DNA from: Halobacterium sp. CBA1132
Lineage (GTDB): Archaea; Halobacteriota; Halobacteria; Halobacteriales; Halobacteriaceae
Direction of reading: 5' to 3'
Length of the DNA stretch: 64,000 nucleotides
Assembly: GCF_001485535.1 (NCBI RefSeq)
Contig: NZ_BCMZ01000001.1
Coordinates: forward strand, 1,426,001 to 1,490,000
The position numbers and the translations under genes were made by a program. The notes under the pieces are model-generated. The model was given only the letters and a program-made list of their open reading frames with translations, was not told the origin of the DNA and made no database searches. Below, piece after piece: positions 9,050 through 16,847 of the stretch (position 1 is its first letter; every line of letters starts with the position of its first letter).

Positions 9050-9559
9050 TCACTCCGACTCTGCGTCCGTGGGCGCGTCCGCTGACGCGTCGCCGTCCCC
9101 GTCTCCGTCGGCCTGCTTCTCCATCGTGACGCGGTGCGGAGCGTACCCGCGGCGCTCGTAGAGGCGGCGCGCGGCCTCGTTGTCCCACAGCGCTTCGACC
9201 GCGAGGATGTCCGCGCCGGCCTCGCGTAGCTGGTGTTCCGCGTAGTCGAGCAGCGACGACCCGAGGCCGTCGCCGCGAGCGTCCGGCAGCACGTAGACGT
9301 TGTCCACGACGCCCCGAGTGGCGTCCGTCTCGAAGAACCCCGTCTCGACGTGGAACATCACGAATCCCACGGGCTGGCCGGCGTGCCGGACCACCCCGCA
9401 GTCGCCGGTGTGAACGTACTGCGCGACGAGGTCGCGGGCCTGCTCGCGGTTCTCCGCCGCGAACAAGTGCGAGCCGTGTGCGCGCTGCTCGCGAGCGAGC
9501 GCCACCCACAGTTCCGTGACAGCTTCGACGTCGTCACCGGTCGCAGCCGCCACCTCCAT
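9050..9559 (-). CDS. GNAT family N-acetyltransferase
   Basis: This 169-residue GNAT protein has the acetyl-CoA pyrophosphate loop in VDNVYVLPDARGDGLGSSLL and the C-terminal ALWDNEAARRLYERRGY motif typical of the family. It probably transfers acetyl groups to an amine of a protein or small molecule; the substrate cannot be told. The last 15 or so residues (DGDGDGDASADAPTDAESE) are a low-complexity acidic tail. It lies 38 bp downstream of pgk on the same strand, so co-transcription is possible. Confidence 0.88.
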   Translation of the reverse strand: MEVAAATGDDVEAVTELWVALAREQRAHGSHLFAAENREQARDLVAQYVHTGDCGVVRHAGQPVGFVMFHVETGFFETDATRGVVDNVYVLPDARGDGLGSSLLDYAEHQLREAGADILAVEALWDNEAARRLYERRGYAPHRVTMEKQADGDGDGDASADAPTDAESE

Positions 9560-9597
9560 TTAGCGTCCCTCCGCGAGTGAGGCCGCGGTCAGTGCCG

Positions 9598-10794
9598 TCA
9601 TCGGAGCGCCTCCACGGCGGGCAGCGGCTCGGCCGTGAGCAGTCGGAGCGCAGCGCCACCGCCAGTACTCACGTGCTCGAACCCGGAGAGCCCGAACTTC
9701 CGGATGGCCGCGGCCGTGTCGCCGCCGCCGACGATGGTGAAGTCGGCCTTCGTCGCGGCCTCGAAGATGCCGCGCGTGCCGTCCTCGAACGTCTCCTCCT
9801 CGAAGACGCCCGCCGGCCCGTTCAGCACCGCCGTCCCGGTGTCTTCGAGAACCGCAGCGTACGCGTCGACGGTGGCGCTACCGACGTCTTGGAGCGGCTC
9901 GTTCTCTCCCGGTGGGAGGTTCGCGACCGCGAGTTCGACGCGCTCGCCGTCACGCTCGACGGCGACGTCCGTCGGCAAGCGAATCGTGTTGCCGTACGCG
10001 CGGAGGAGCGCGCCCGCCCGTTCGATTTCGGTCTCGTAGCCGTTGTCCTTGACGAACTCCGTGCTCGCGCTCCCGATGTCCACGTTTGCCGCCGCGAGGA
10101 AGACGTTCGCCACCACGCCGGTCACGAGCACGTCCTCGGCGAGTCCGTTTGCGAGCGCGTGCTCGATGACCGTCACGGAGTCCGGGACTTTCGCGCCGCC
10201 GACGACGTACGTCCGCGGCGTCGGCGTCTCCTCGATGGAGCCCAGCACGTCCAGTTCGGACTCCATCACGCGGCCCGCGTACGACGGAAGCAGTTCGGGG
10301 AACCCGACCAGCGACGGCTGTGAGCGGTGCGCGGCCGCGAACGCGTCGTTGACGTACGCGTCCAAGACCGGGGCGAGCCGGGAGACGAGGAACGTCTCCG
10401 CGGCGCGCTCGGGCGCGAACTCCATGTACTCCTCGCTGTAGAAGCGCGTGTTCTCCAACAGGACCGCCGACCCCGAGTCGAGGGCGTCGACGGCGTCCCG
10501 GGCCTCCGCGGAGAACGTCGCGTCGCAGTACGAGACCGGGTTGTCGAGGAGTTCGTCCAGGCGGTCGGCGTGCGTGTTGAGGCGCGCGAACTCGTCGCCG
10601 CCCGGTCGGCCTTGGTGGGCGAGAATCGCGACGCGCGCGCCGCGGTCGAGCAGTTCGTCGAGCGTGTCTACGTGCGCTCGCAGGCGAGCGTCGTCGGCGA
10701 GCGTTCCGTCCTCGGCCAGCGGGCTGTTGATATCGACCCGCACCCCGACCGCGGTGTCCGTCGCGTCGAGGTCGTCGAGGGTCCGTATCGCCAT
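9598..10794 (-). CDS. pgk: Phosphoglycerate kinase
   Basis: This 398-residue enzyme interconverts 1,3-bisphosphoglycerate plus ADP with 3-phosphoglycerate plus ATP in glycolysis and gluconeogenesis. Diagnostic segments are the N-terminal VRVDINSPLAEDG, the substrate-binding ILAHQGRPGG, the GGAKVPDS nucleotide-domain motif, LNGPAGVFE, and the C-terminal VGGGDTAAAIRKFG plus HVSTGGGAALRLL. Length is normal for archaeal PGK. The ATG at 10794 follows about 180 bp of non-coding DNA that probably holds its promoter. Confidence 0.97.
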   Translation of the reverse strand: MAIRTLDDLDATDTAVGVRVDINSPLAEDGTLADDARLRAHVDTLDELLDRGARVAILAHQGRPGGDEFARLNTHADRLDELLDNPVSYCDATFSAEARDAVDALDSGSAVLLENTRFYSEEYMEFAPERAAETFLVSRLAPVLDAYVNDAFAAAHRSQPSLVGFPELLPSYAGRVMESELDVLGSIEETPTPRTYVVGGAKVPDSVTVIEHALANGLAEDVLVTGVVANVFLAAANVDIGSASTEFVKDNGYETEIERAGALLRAYGNTIRLPTDVAVERDGERVELAVANLPPGENEPLQDVGSATVDAYAAVLEDTGTAVLNGPAGVFEEETFEDGTRGIFEAATKADFTIVGGGDTAAAIRKFGLSGFEHVSTGGGAALRLLTAEPLPAVEALR

Positions 10795-10973
10795 GTACTG
10801 GGTCCGAGAGAATCTGCGTGCATAGGCGTTTCTGTCCGCCGCGGCCAGTCACACGCCCGAATTCGACAATTCGAACGCGAGTAAACACTCGTGGTTGGCG
10901 TCGTGCGCTCGAGGGACAGAGACGGGTCGGGAAGGGGTCCCGGGAGCCGGGGGTGTGGACGAGGAACGGTCCG

Positions 10974-11519
10974 TCAGACGGGCTGGCACTCCGGGCAGAG
11001 CAGTTGGCCGTTGACGTCCACGAGTTCGTGCGCGAGCCCGCCACAGCTCTCACAGACGCCCTGTTCGGCGTAGCTGCTCTCGGAGTGGGCTTGCTCGTTG
11101 CCGGTTGGCCGGCCCGAGGGCGCTCCGGGCGCGCCGCGGAGTTGCTTCTCGACGGTGGGTGCGACGTCGCGCGCTTCCACGACGCCGTGGACGCCGTCGT
11201 CGTCCGCGACCAGCACACGCGGGTCGCCGGTCCGCCCCATCAAGTCGGCGGCGTCGGCGACGGAGGCGTCCAGAGACAGCGACTCCGGCGGGCCGTCCAT
11301 CACGTCCGCGGCGGTGACGCCATCCGGGTCATGACCGTCCAGCAGCGCGTCCATCACGGACTCGGCGGTGACGACGCCGACCGGGTCGGTGCCGCGGAGG
11401 ACGACCGCGCTGTTGGTGTTCTCGGCCCGCATCAGTTCCACCGCGTCGAGGAGTTCGTCGGATTCGCTGACGCCGACGAACTCCCGGGAGAGCACGTCCC
11501 TGAGCGCTAACTGTGCCAT
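10974..11519 (-). CDS. CBS-domain pair with C-terminal zinc ribbon
   Basis: This 181-residue protein has two CBS motifs (about residues 8-60 and 65-120), with the TADVM-like VTAADVMDG between them, then a linker and a four-cysteine ribbon (CESCGG...CPEC). CBS pairs bind adenosine ligands and the ribbon may contact a partner or nucleic acid. The ATG at 11519 was chosen; an upstream in-frame MLRYL would extend it by only five residues. Three 24-bp tandem repeats lie upstream in its probable promoter. The ligand is unknown. Confidence 0.85.
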   Translation of the reverse strand: MAQLALRDVLSREFVGVSESDELLDAVELMRAENTNSAVVLRGTDPVGVVTAESVMDALLDGHDPDGVTAADVMDGPPESLSLDASVADAADLMGRTGDPRVLVADDDGVHGVVEARDVAPTVEKQLRGAPGAPSGRPTGNEQAHSESSYAEQGVCESCGGLAHELVDVNGQLLCPECQPV

Positions 11520-11590
11520 GAGATAGCGTAGCACGCAGTCGTGCTAAAAGGTATTCCCAAAACGCGTATAGGTCGCGGCAGCGAAGTTCT

Positions 11591-11662
11591 CGGAGGCCGC
11601 TGCAAACTGTTCTTCGGAGGTCACTGCAAACTGTTCTCCGGAGGTCGCTGCAAACCCTTCTC
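11591..11662. repeat. Three tandem 24-bp repeats
   Basis: Three head-to-tail 24-bp units begin at 11591, 11615 and 11639, each starting CGGAGG and containing CTGCAAAC. They differ at a few positions and lie 72 bp upstream of the CBS gene start, between it and divergent udk. They could be regulatory, or replication-slippage products. Confidence 0.85.
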
Positions 11663-11716
11663 ACTGCCGGGTCGAACCGCGGGATTCAACATCGTTGCCT
11701 CCCCTCCCGTGTAGCA

Positions 11717-12466
11717 ATGACCATCCCGTCGTTCGCTATCGGCATTGCCGGGGGGACAGGCGCCGGCAAGACGACGGTAGCCCGCGAGATTACGGACAAC
11801 GTCGAGGAAGCGGCCACCCTCATCCCGCTGGACAACTACTACAAGGACCTCAGCCACATGGACTTCGAGGAGCGCGAGAGCGTCAACTACGACCACCCCT
11901 CGGCGTTCGAGTGGGACCTCCTCCGCGAACACCTCGACGCGCTGCTGTCCGGGCAGTCCGTCGAGATGCCCCAGTACGACTTCACCGAACACCTCCGCAA
12001 AGACGAACGTGTCACCGTCGAACCCACCGACGTCATCGTGCTCGAGGGGATTCTGGCGCTCTACGACGAGAACGTCAACGACATGCTCGACCTCCACATC
12101 TACGTCGAGACGGATGCCGACGTCCGCATCCTCCGCCGCATCGAACGCGACGTCGTCGACCGCGGCCGCGACCTCGAAGGTGTGATGGACCAGTACCTCT
12201 CGACGGTCAAGCCGATGCACGAGCAGTTCATCGAACCCACGAAGAAAGACGCCGACATCATCATCCCGGAGGGCGCGAACGCGGTCGCTGTCAACCTCCT
12301 CGAAGAGAAAGTGCAGGCCGAGAGCTCGGAGATGGCGGCGTGGGCGGTGCGCGGCGACGAGGAGCGCTACGAGCGCGAATTCAGCGACGACGGAGCCAGC
12401 GACGACGAAATCAGTGACGAGTTACGGGACGAACTCGACGCGGGCGCGGCGGAGAACAACGAGTAA
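11717..12466 (+). CDS. udk: Uridine kinase
   Basis: This 249-residue P-loop kinase phosphorylates uridine or cytidine with NTP in pyrimidine salvage. Seen features are the Walker A in GIAGGTGAGKTTVAR, the uridine-binding PLDNYYKDLSHM, the NYDHPSAFEWDLL motif and the Walker B-like VIVLEGILALY. The lid-region arginines are RILRRIERD, followed by RGRDLEGVMDQYLSTVKPMHEQFIEPTK, all family signatures. The final 40 residues are a very acidic tail not needed for catalysis. The start ATG is the first in frame, and the gene is divergent from the CBS gene. Confidence 0.95.
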   Translation: MTIPSFAIGIAGGTGAGKTTVAREITDNVEEAATLIPLDNYYKDLSHMDFEERESVNYDHPSAFEWDLLREHLDALLSGQSVEMPQYDFTEHLRKDERVTVEPTDVIVLEGILALYDENVNDMLDLHIYVETDADVRILRRIERDVVDRGRDLEGVMDQYLSTVKPMHEQFIEPTKKDADIIIPEGANAVAVNLLEEKVQAESSEMAAWAVRGDEERYEREFSDDGASDDEISDELRDELDAGAAENNE

Positions 12467-12469
12467 TTC

Positions 12470-12517
12470 GACGCGCGTCATTCCACCGACGCGCGTCACG
12501 CCCCATTGACCCGCGTC
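12470..12517. repeat. Three GAC[GC]CGCGTC boxes after udk
   Basis: Two perfect palindromes, GACGCGCGTC at 12470-12479 and 12488-12497, and a one-mismatch copy at 12508-12517 lie 18 and 20 bp apart just downstream of udk. They may be terminator or binding-site material; no stem-T-tract follows directly. Confidence 0.6.
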
Positions 12518-12567
12518 ACGTTCCGAGAAGAGGGTGGCTGCTACGCTGTCGGAATTCTAGCGGCGCG

Positions 12568-12894
12568 CTATCGGTTCGGCGGGTGGTAGTCCCAGATGTT
12601 CGCGCGCCGCAGGCCGTCTCCGACCGCCTTGTGGAAGCCAACCTTCGTCTCGAACTCGTCCTCCTCGACGTGTTCGAAGATTTCCGCCACGGAGAGCACC
12701 TTCTCGTGGTTGATTCGGACCGGCCAGTCGCCGAACTCCTCGACGAACGCCGATTTCTCCAGCGGGAAGTCGTCGTGCTCGTCGGTCATCTTCGAGAGGA
12801 CCGCCATGTCGTAGTTGCGGCCGCCCTCGCTGCCTTTCTCGCCGTCGGGGTCGTGGACCCAGTCCCGGCCCGAGGGGTCTTCCATCTCTGCCAT
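12568..12894 (-). CDS. DUF5785-like haloarchaeal protein
   Basis: This 108-residue protein resembles the haloarchaeal DUF5785 family: DWVHDPDGEKGSEGGRNYDM, DFPLEKSAFVEEFGDWPVRI, then FHKAVGDGLRRANIWDYHPP. It is probably a compact helical protein with no catalytic signature. The start ATG at 12894 was preferred over a longer frame to 12921 (GPAANDTS extension). Function is unknown. Confidence 0.8.
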   Translation of the reverse strand: MAEMEDPSGRDWVHDPDGEKGSEGGRNYDMAVLSKMTDEHDDFPLEKSAFVEEFGDWPVRINHEKVLSVAEIFEHVEEDEFETKVGFHKAVGDGLRRANIWDYHPPNR

Positions 12895-12986
12895 ACTCGT
12901 GTCGTTCGCCGCCGGCCCCAAAACCGTTTCTCAATCCGCGCAGGAGATTCTCGGCTCCACGAGAAACGAGTTGTGTAGAATGTTAG

Positions 12987-13069
12987 CGGTGAGGCTGGGA
13001 TTTGAACCCAGGAGGCGTAACGCCACCGGTTTTCAAGACCGGCGCAATAGGCCGCTCTGCCACCTCACC
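12987..13069 (-). tRNA. tRNA-Ser(UGA)
   Basis: This 83-nt class II tRNA has a 7-bp acceptor stem (GGTGAGG/CCTCACC) with discriminator G and a D-arm. The anticodon stem CCGGT/ACCGG has loop CTTGAAA (anticodon TGA), followed by a long variable arm (GGCGTTACGCC) and T-arm TGGGTTCAAATCCCA. The long variable arm and UGA anticodon make it serine, reading UCA. No intron and no encoded CCA are seen. Confidence 0.96.
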
Positions 13070-13128
13070 ACGCGAGCGACCGTACGACGAGTGGACGGTT
13101 CAAACTGTCGTTGTCCGGCAGTCGGGAA

Positions 13129-13260
13129 CGCCCCCGCCCCCGGATTTCGAGTGTTCGACGGGGAACGATAGGGGCCGTGCGAACGTCGGTCGATGCGACC
13201 ACCGATTTCGGATGAGTAACCACGGCGGCAACACGCCCACCCCGTTTTGCAAGTGTTATG
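13129..13260 (-). repeat. Upstream ORB-like origin recognition boxes (two)
   Basis: Two minus-oriented copies of an ORB-like motif lie upstream of the orc gene. On the minus strand, 13129-13157 reads CGAACACTCGAAA followed by a G-run, and 13231-13260 reads ACACTTGCAAAACGGGG. They are the inverted counterparts of three boxes beyond the gene. ORBs are Orc1/Cdc6 binding sites at archaeal origins; origin function is inferred. Confidence 0.7.
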
Positions 13261-13422
13261 GGAGAATTGAAAGGGTCGGTAGCGGGTGCAGGTGCCGCGG
13301 CGCTACGGCAGCAGGAGAAATATCGGTGTGGGTACTACGAACACACCAACGAACACACGAAACTGAAGAAACGATAGAACCGAGGGTATTATGGTGGATG
13401 GGCAGAAAGCCACTCGCAAGCG

Positions 13423-14607
13423 ATGAAGACGCCGTTCCGTGACCGCGTCGAGCTGTTCACCAACAAGGACGTCCTCAAGGATCACTACGAGCCCGAGGAA
13501 ATCCTCGAACGCGACGAGGAGATCGACCAGTACGCCAACGCCCTCCAAGACGTGGTCGACGGCTGGGAGCCCGACAACGTCTTCGTCTACGGGAAGACCG
13601 GCGTCGGGAAGACCGCCGTGACGCGGTACATGATGGACGCCCTCGAATACGAGGCCGAAGACCGCGAGGGCGTCGACGACGTGGTGAGCGTCGAAGTCAA
13701 CTGCCACCACCACCCCTCGTCGTATCAGGCCGCAATCGCGCTCGTGAACGAACTCCGCGCGGACACCGACCGCGACCCGCTCACTACGGGGCTGTCGACG
13801 TCGGACGTGCTGAACGCGCTGTTCGACGAAATCGAAGCACGAGAGGGAACCGTGCTCATCGTGCTCGACGAAATCGACAACCTCGGCGACGACGACATGC
13901 TGCTCTACCAGTTGCCGCGCGCGAAGACGAACGGCAACATCTCCGACTCGCAGGTCGCGGTCGTCGGCATCTCCAACGACTACACGTTCCGCAACGACCT
14001 CTCGCCGAAAGTGCAGGACACGCTCTGCGAGCGCGAAATCAAGTTCCCGCCGTACGACGCGAACGAACTCGTCACGATTCTCACCGACCGCGCCGAGCGC
14101 GGCCTCCGCGGCGACGTTCTCGACGACGGCGTCATCCCGCAGTGTGCGGCGCTCGCAGCCCGTGACCGGGGAAGTGCGCGACAGGCGATCGACTTGCTCC
14201 GGGAGTCTGTCAACGTCGCTGTCGAAGACGGCCGGGAAGTCGTCTCCGAGGAAGATGTCGACACGGCGGTCGAGCGCGTCGAACGCGGCCGTATCAAGGA
14301 CTCCATCAAGGACCTCACGACGCACGGCCAGTACGTTCTGCTCGCGGTCACACAGATATCGGTCAGCGGGGAGACGCCGGCCCGCGCGAAGGAACTCTAC
14401 GAGGTGTACGAGGACGTCGCCGCGGAGTACGCGGCCGAACCGTTGAGCCAGCGTAGTGTCCACGACCACCTCAACGACCTCTCGATGCTGGGATTCCTCC
14501 GCCAGCACGACCGCAACTACGGGCGCGGCGGCGGCCAGTTCTTCGAGTACGAACTCGACGTCGACGCGGAGATGGTGCGAGAAGCGATGGCCGACGAAAC
14601 CGATTGA
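13423..14607 (+). CDS. Orc1/Cdc6 family replication initiator
   Basis: This 394-residue AAA+ initiator binds origin ORB sequences and recruits MCM. It has Walker A GKTGVGKT (residues 57-64), Walker B in VLIVLDEIDNL, sensor 1 near VVGISNDYTF, an arginine-rich sensor 2 segment (ARDRGSARQAIDLLR) and a C-terminal winged helix (about 310-390, with YGRGGGQFFEYEL near the end). Length matches haloarchaeal Orc1 paralogues of 370-450 residues. Inverted ORB-like boxes occur on both sides, with about 160 bp of more AT-rich DNA between the second box and the start. It may therefore be autoregulated and is probably the cognate initiator of this origin. Which numbered Orc paralogue it is cannot be decided. 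Confidence 0.93.
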   Translation: MKTPFRDRVELFTNKDVLKDHYEPEEILERDEEIDQYANALQDVVDGWEPDNVFVYGKTGVGKTAVTRYMMDALEYEAEDREGVDDVVSVEVNCHHHPSSYQAAIALVNELRADTDRDPLTTGLSTSDVLNALFDEIEAREGTVLIVLDEIDNLGDDDMLLYQLPRAKTNGNISDSQVAVVGISNDYTFRNDLSPKVQDTLCEREIKFPPYDANELVTILTDRAERGLRGDVLDDGVIPQCAALAARDRGSARQAIDLLRESVNVAVEDGREVVSEEDVDTAVERVERGRIKDSIKDLTTHGQYVLLAVTQISVSGETPARAKELYEVYEDVAAEYAAEPLSQRSVHDHLNDLSMLGFLRQHDRNYGRGGGQFFEYELDVDAEMVREAMADETD

Positions 14608-14671
14608 CATCCTCGCGACGTTCTTCCACGCATTTTCGCCGAGCACTCGCTGACCACCACTTGGTTCTACG

Positions 14672-14820
14672 TTCGAACACTCGAAAACCGGGGGTGGGAG
14701 GGGGACTCCTGCCGGCTACCCCGCCTGTCCCCGAGCTACTTTCACTTGCAAAACGGGGTGGGGGAGAAGACACCGGTGACCCACCCCACGAACGAGAACA
14801 ACACTTGCAAACGGGGGCCC
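14672..14820 (+). repeat. Downstream ORB-like boxes (three)
   Basis: Three plus-oriented ORB-like boxes follow the orc gene. They are 14672-14704 (GAACACTCGAAAACC plus G-rich tail), 14740-14766 (TTCACTTGCAAAACGGGG) and 14800-14820 (ACACTTGCAAACGGGGG). Together with the upstream pair, all G-rich ends point away from the orc gene. Confidence 0.72.
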
Positions 14821-14831
14821 GCCCGCGCTCC

Positions 14832-15596
14832 TTACTCGCGGACGAGCACGCGGTCGTCGTCTGCTTCCTCGACGCGGAGACCGAGGTCTTCGACGTACGC
14901 AGTCGTGAACGCGGGGACGACGCGGCCGGCGGCACGGCGCGCGCGAATCTCCGCGACGACCGAGACGAGATCGCTGCCGGTGCGTACGCGAGTGTGTTCG
15001 TGGAGGAAGTCGACGTCGTGGCCGGCGTCGACGGCGCGCGCGGTCACGTTCTCGATTTCGGGCGGACTCCACGCGCCCTCGAAGTCTATCGGCTCGCGGA
15101 AGCCAGCGAAGTAGAGGCTGCCCTCCCGGGACGGCCCGACGACGACGGGATTCCGGCGGAGTTTCAGCGCCGCGCTGTCGACGTGCTTGCGCGCGACCAG
15201 CGGCGTGTCGGGTTCGAGAACAGAGACCGACGCCACGCCCTCGCGGTCGAGCAAGTGCGTGACCGTGTTCCCGACGCGGGCGTGCTTCGAGGACCCGACC
15301 TGCACTTCGACGCGCGCCTCCTCCAGTTGTTCTTCATCGAGGACGTCTTCGACGAGTTCGCGGACTTCCCGTTCCGCGTCGGCGCCCTCGGGCACGTGCT
15401 CGTCGGGAATCTCGTCGTCCGGGCGGTAGTTCACGAGCAGGTCGCCGCCGCTGTCGGCGGCCGCGTGGAACGCGTCGGCGGCCATCGCCTCGTACAGCGA
15501 TGCGGCCTCGCGCTCGGAGAGCGGCGACGTGGCTGCCAATTCCGGCAGGACGAGTCCTTCCCGCGGCGGGTCCACCGTGACGGCGACGACAGTCAT
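14832..15596 (-). CDS. GT-A-fold nucleotidyl/glycosyl transferase-like protein (DUF2064-like)
   Basis: This 254-residue protein resembles DUF2064/MobA-like GT-A folds. LPELAATSPLSEREAASLYEA parallels the KTRL..LS..EAA helix, and VVVGPSREGSLYFAGF parallels the family's GP.DGG.Y..G motif. The canonical N-terminal KTR and the DGG motif are altered, so catalytic activity is uncertain. The ATG at 15596 begins MTVVAVTVDPP, a typical first beta strand. It lies next to the origin on the opposite strand, 99 bp downstream of the UDG-like gene. Origin-adjacent conserved proteins are known in haloarchaea, but I cannot assign one of those names. Confidence 0.65.
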   Translation of the reverse strand: MTVVAVTVDPPREGLVLPELAATSPLSEREAASLYEAMAADAFHAAADSGGDLLVNYRPDDEIPDEHVPEGADAEREVRELVEDVLDEEQLEEARVEVQVGSSKHARVGNTVTHLLDREGVASVSVLEPDTPLVARKHVDSAALKLRRNPVVVGPSREGSLYFAGFREPIDFEGAWSPPEIENVTARAVDAGHDVDFLHEHTRVRTGSDLVSVVAEIRARRAAGRVVPAFTTAYVEDLGLRVEEADDDRVLVRE

Positions 15597-15695
15597 ACGT
15601 TGCCCTCCGTCCGGGGGACGCTTGAACACCGCGATACGGTGCCCGCGCTAGTTCCCTCCAGCAACCGCCGCGTTCGCCCCCACGAAGCGGTCGCG

Positions 15696-16328
15696 TCAGC
15701 GACCGCGCCGGCCCTTCGTCTGCCGGTAGTCCGTGTCCAGCAAGTCGAGGAAGAAGTCGACGTACTCGTCGACCTGCTCGTCGGTCTGGTCGGCGGGGTG
15801 GACCATCGGTGCGAGTTCGAACCCGCGCCCGCGAATCGACGTCGCGTGGTGCTTCTCGACGTCGAGGTCGTCGGCGGGCGTCGTCGTGTACTCCTTCCCG
15901 AGTTCCGTGAGCGCGCGCTGGCCGACTGGAACGAGCACCTCGGGGTTGATGATGCGGATGTCGGCGTTCAGGTACGGCTCGCAGGTCACGACCTCCTCGT
16001 CGCTGGGCGCGCGGTCGGGGTGGCGGCAGCGCGCGAGGTACGTCAGGTAGGCGTTGTCCAGCTCGGGCTCGTCGCTGGACGGCAGCGAGTAGTTCAGGCC
16101 GACGCTCCCGAGGATGTGCTGGAAGCGCTCGCCCGCGTCGTCGCCCGTGAACGGCACCCCCGTCGCCTCGGCGCCCTCGCTGGGGGCCTCGCCGACGAAC
16201 ACGAAGTCCGCGCCGACGTCGCCGTAGCCGTGGATGACGCGCTCGCGGACGTCACAGAGCCCGGGACAGTTCCGGCAGTCCTCGTCCATCCCGTAGGGGT
16301 TCTGCGGGCCGTCCTGATGAGCGTCCAT
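15696..16328 (-). CDS. Uracil-DNA glycosylase superfamily protein (4Fe-4S type)
   Basis: This 210-residue protein has the family motif VGEAPSEGAEATGVPF (water-activating loop region), cysteines CRNCPGLC at the N-terminus plus CRHPDRAPSDEEVVTC that would hold a 4Fe-4S cluster, and a C-terminal MVHPADQ resembling the HP-containing DNA-intercalation loop. Family members excise uracil from deaminated DNA. The residue after GEAP is S rather than G, so substrate range may differ from classical family 4 enzymes. The start ATG at 16328 gives the full N-terminal cysteine pair. Its position beside a replication origin is noteworthy. Confidence 0.85.
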   Translation of the reverse strand: MDAHQDGPQNPYGMDEDCRNCPGLCDVRERVIHGYGDVGADFVFVGEAPSEGAEATGVPFTGDDAGERFQHILGSVGLNYSLPSSDEPELDNAYLTYLARCRHPDRAPSDEEVVTCEPYLNADIRIINPEVLVPVGQRALTELGKEYTTTPADDLDVEKHHATSIRGRGFELAPMVHPADQTDEQVDEYVDFFLDLLDTDYRQTKGRRGR

Positions 16329-16389
16329 CTACCGGGACTGAGGCCCGCGCGCAAAAAGCCGCTTCGCTCGGCCCCGGGCGCCCGCGACG

Positions 16390-16719
16390 TCAGCCCCGCG
16401 TTCGACCGTCGCGGAGCGCGTGGAGGTGTTCGTCGCAGACGGTGGCGGTGGCCTCAGTGACCTCGTAGGCGACGGTGGAGACGAGTGCGGCGTCGTCGCG
16501 CCGGCAGTCGGGCACCCACTGCGGGAGCGCGTAGAAGCCGTCCCGGTCGCAGAACGCGCAGCCGTCGACGCCCCGCCACCGGCCGCGTTCGAGGCTGCGG
16601 CCGAACTCCGCGCGCTCGCAGTTCACGCAGAGCGCGCCGACGCGGACGCCGCCGACAGTATCGACGACCGCGCGGTTGTAGCCCGCGGGCTCGCCGCACG
16701 CGATACACCGGTGGCCCAT
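16390..16719 (-). CDS. Zinc-ribbon protein of unknown function
   Basis: This 109-residue protein has three cysteine groups: CIACGEPAGYN, CVNCERAEFG and CAFCDRDGFY, plus a later CDEHLHAL. Paired CxxC motifs suggest two small treble-clef or ribbon zinc sites. No catalytic signature is visible. It is followed on the same strand, 61 bp later, by the UDG-like gene, so the two may be co-transcribed. Confidence 0.75.
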   Translation of the reverse strand: MGHRCIACGEPAGYNRAVVDTVGGVRVGALCVNCERAEFGRSLERGRWRGVDGCAFCDRDGFYALPQWVPDCRRDDAALVSTVAYEVTEATATVCDEHLHALRDGRTRG

Positions 16720-16847
16720 CGCCGTGAGGACTCGCGGCCGCGGGCATAAGCCTGACTAAGAGGCCTATAGACGCCTCTGTTCGGCGCTCCCGTCGCGCGG
16801 TTTCGCGTCGCACGGCAGAAAGGGGGCCGCGGCACCCGAGCGCCGAG

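Noticed and set aside
11591-11662. CRISPR array
   Set aside because: The 24-bp units are directly adjacent without unique spacers, and there are no cas genes in the window.
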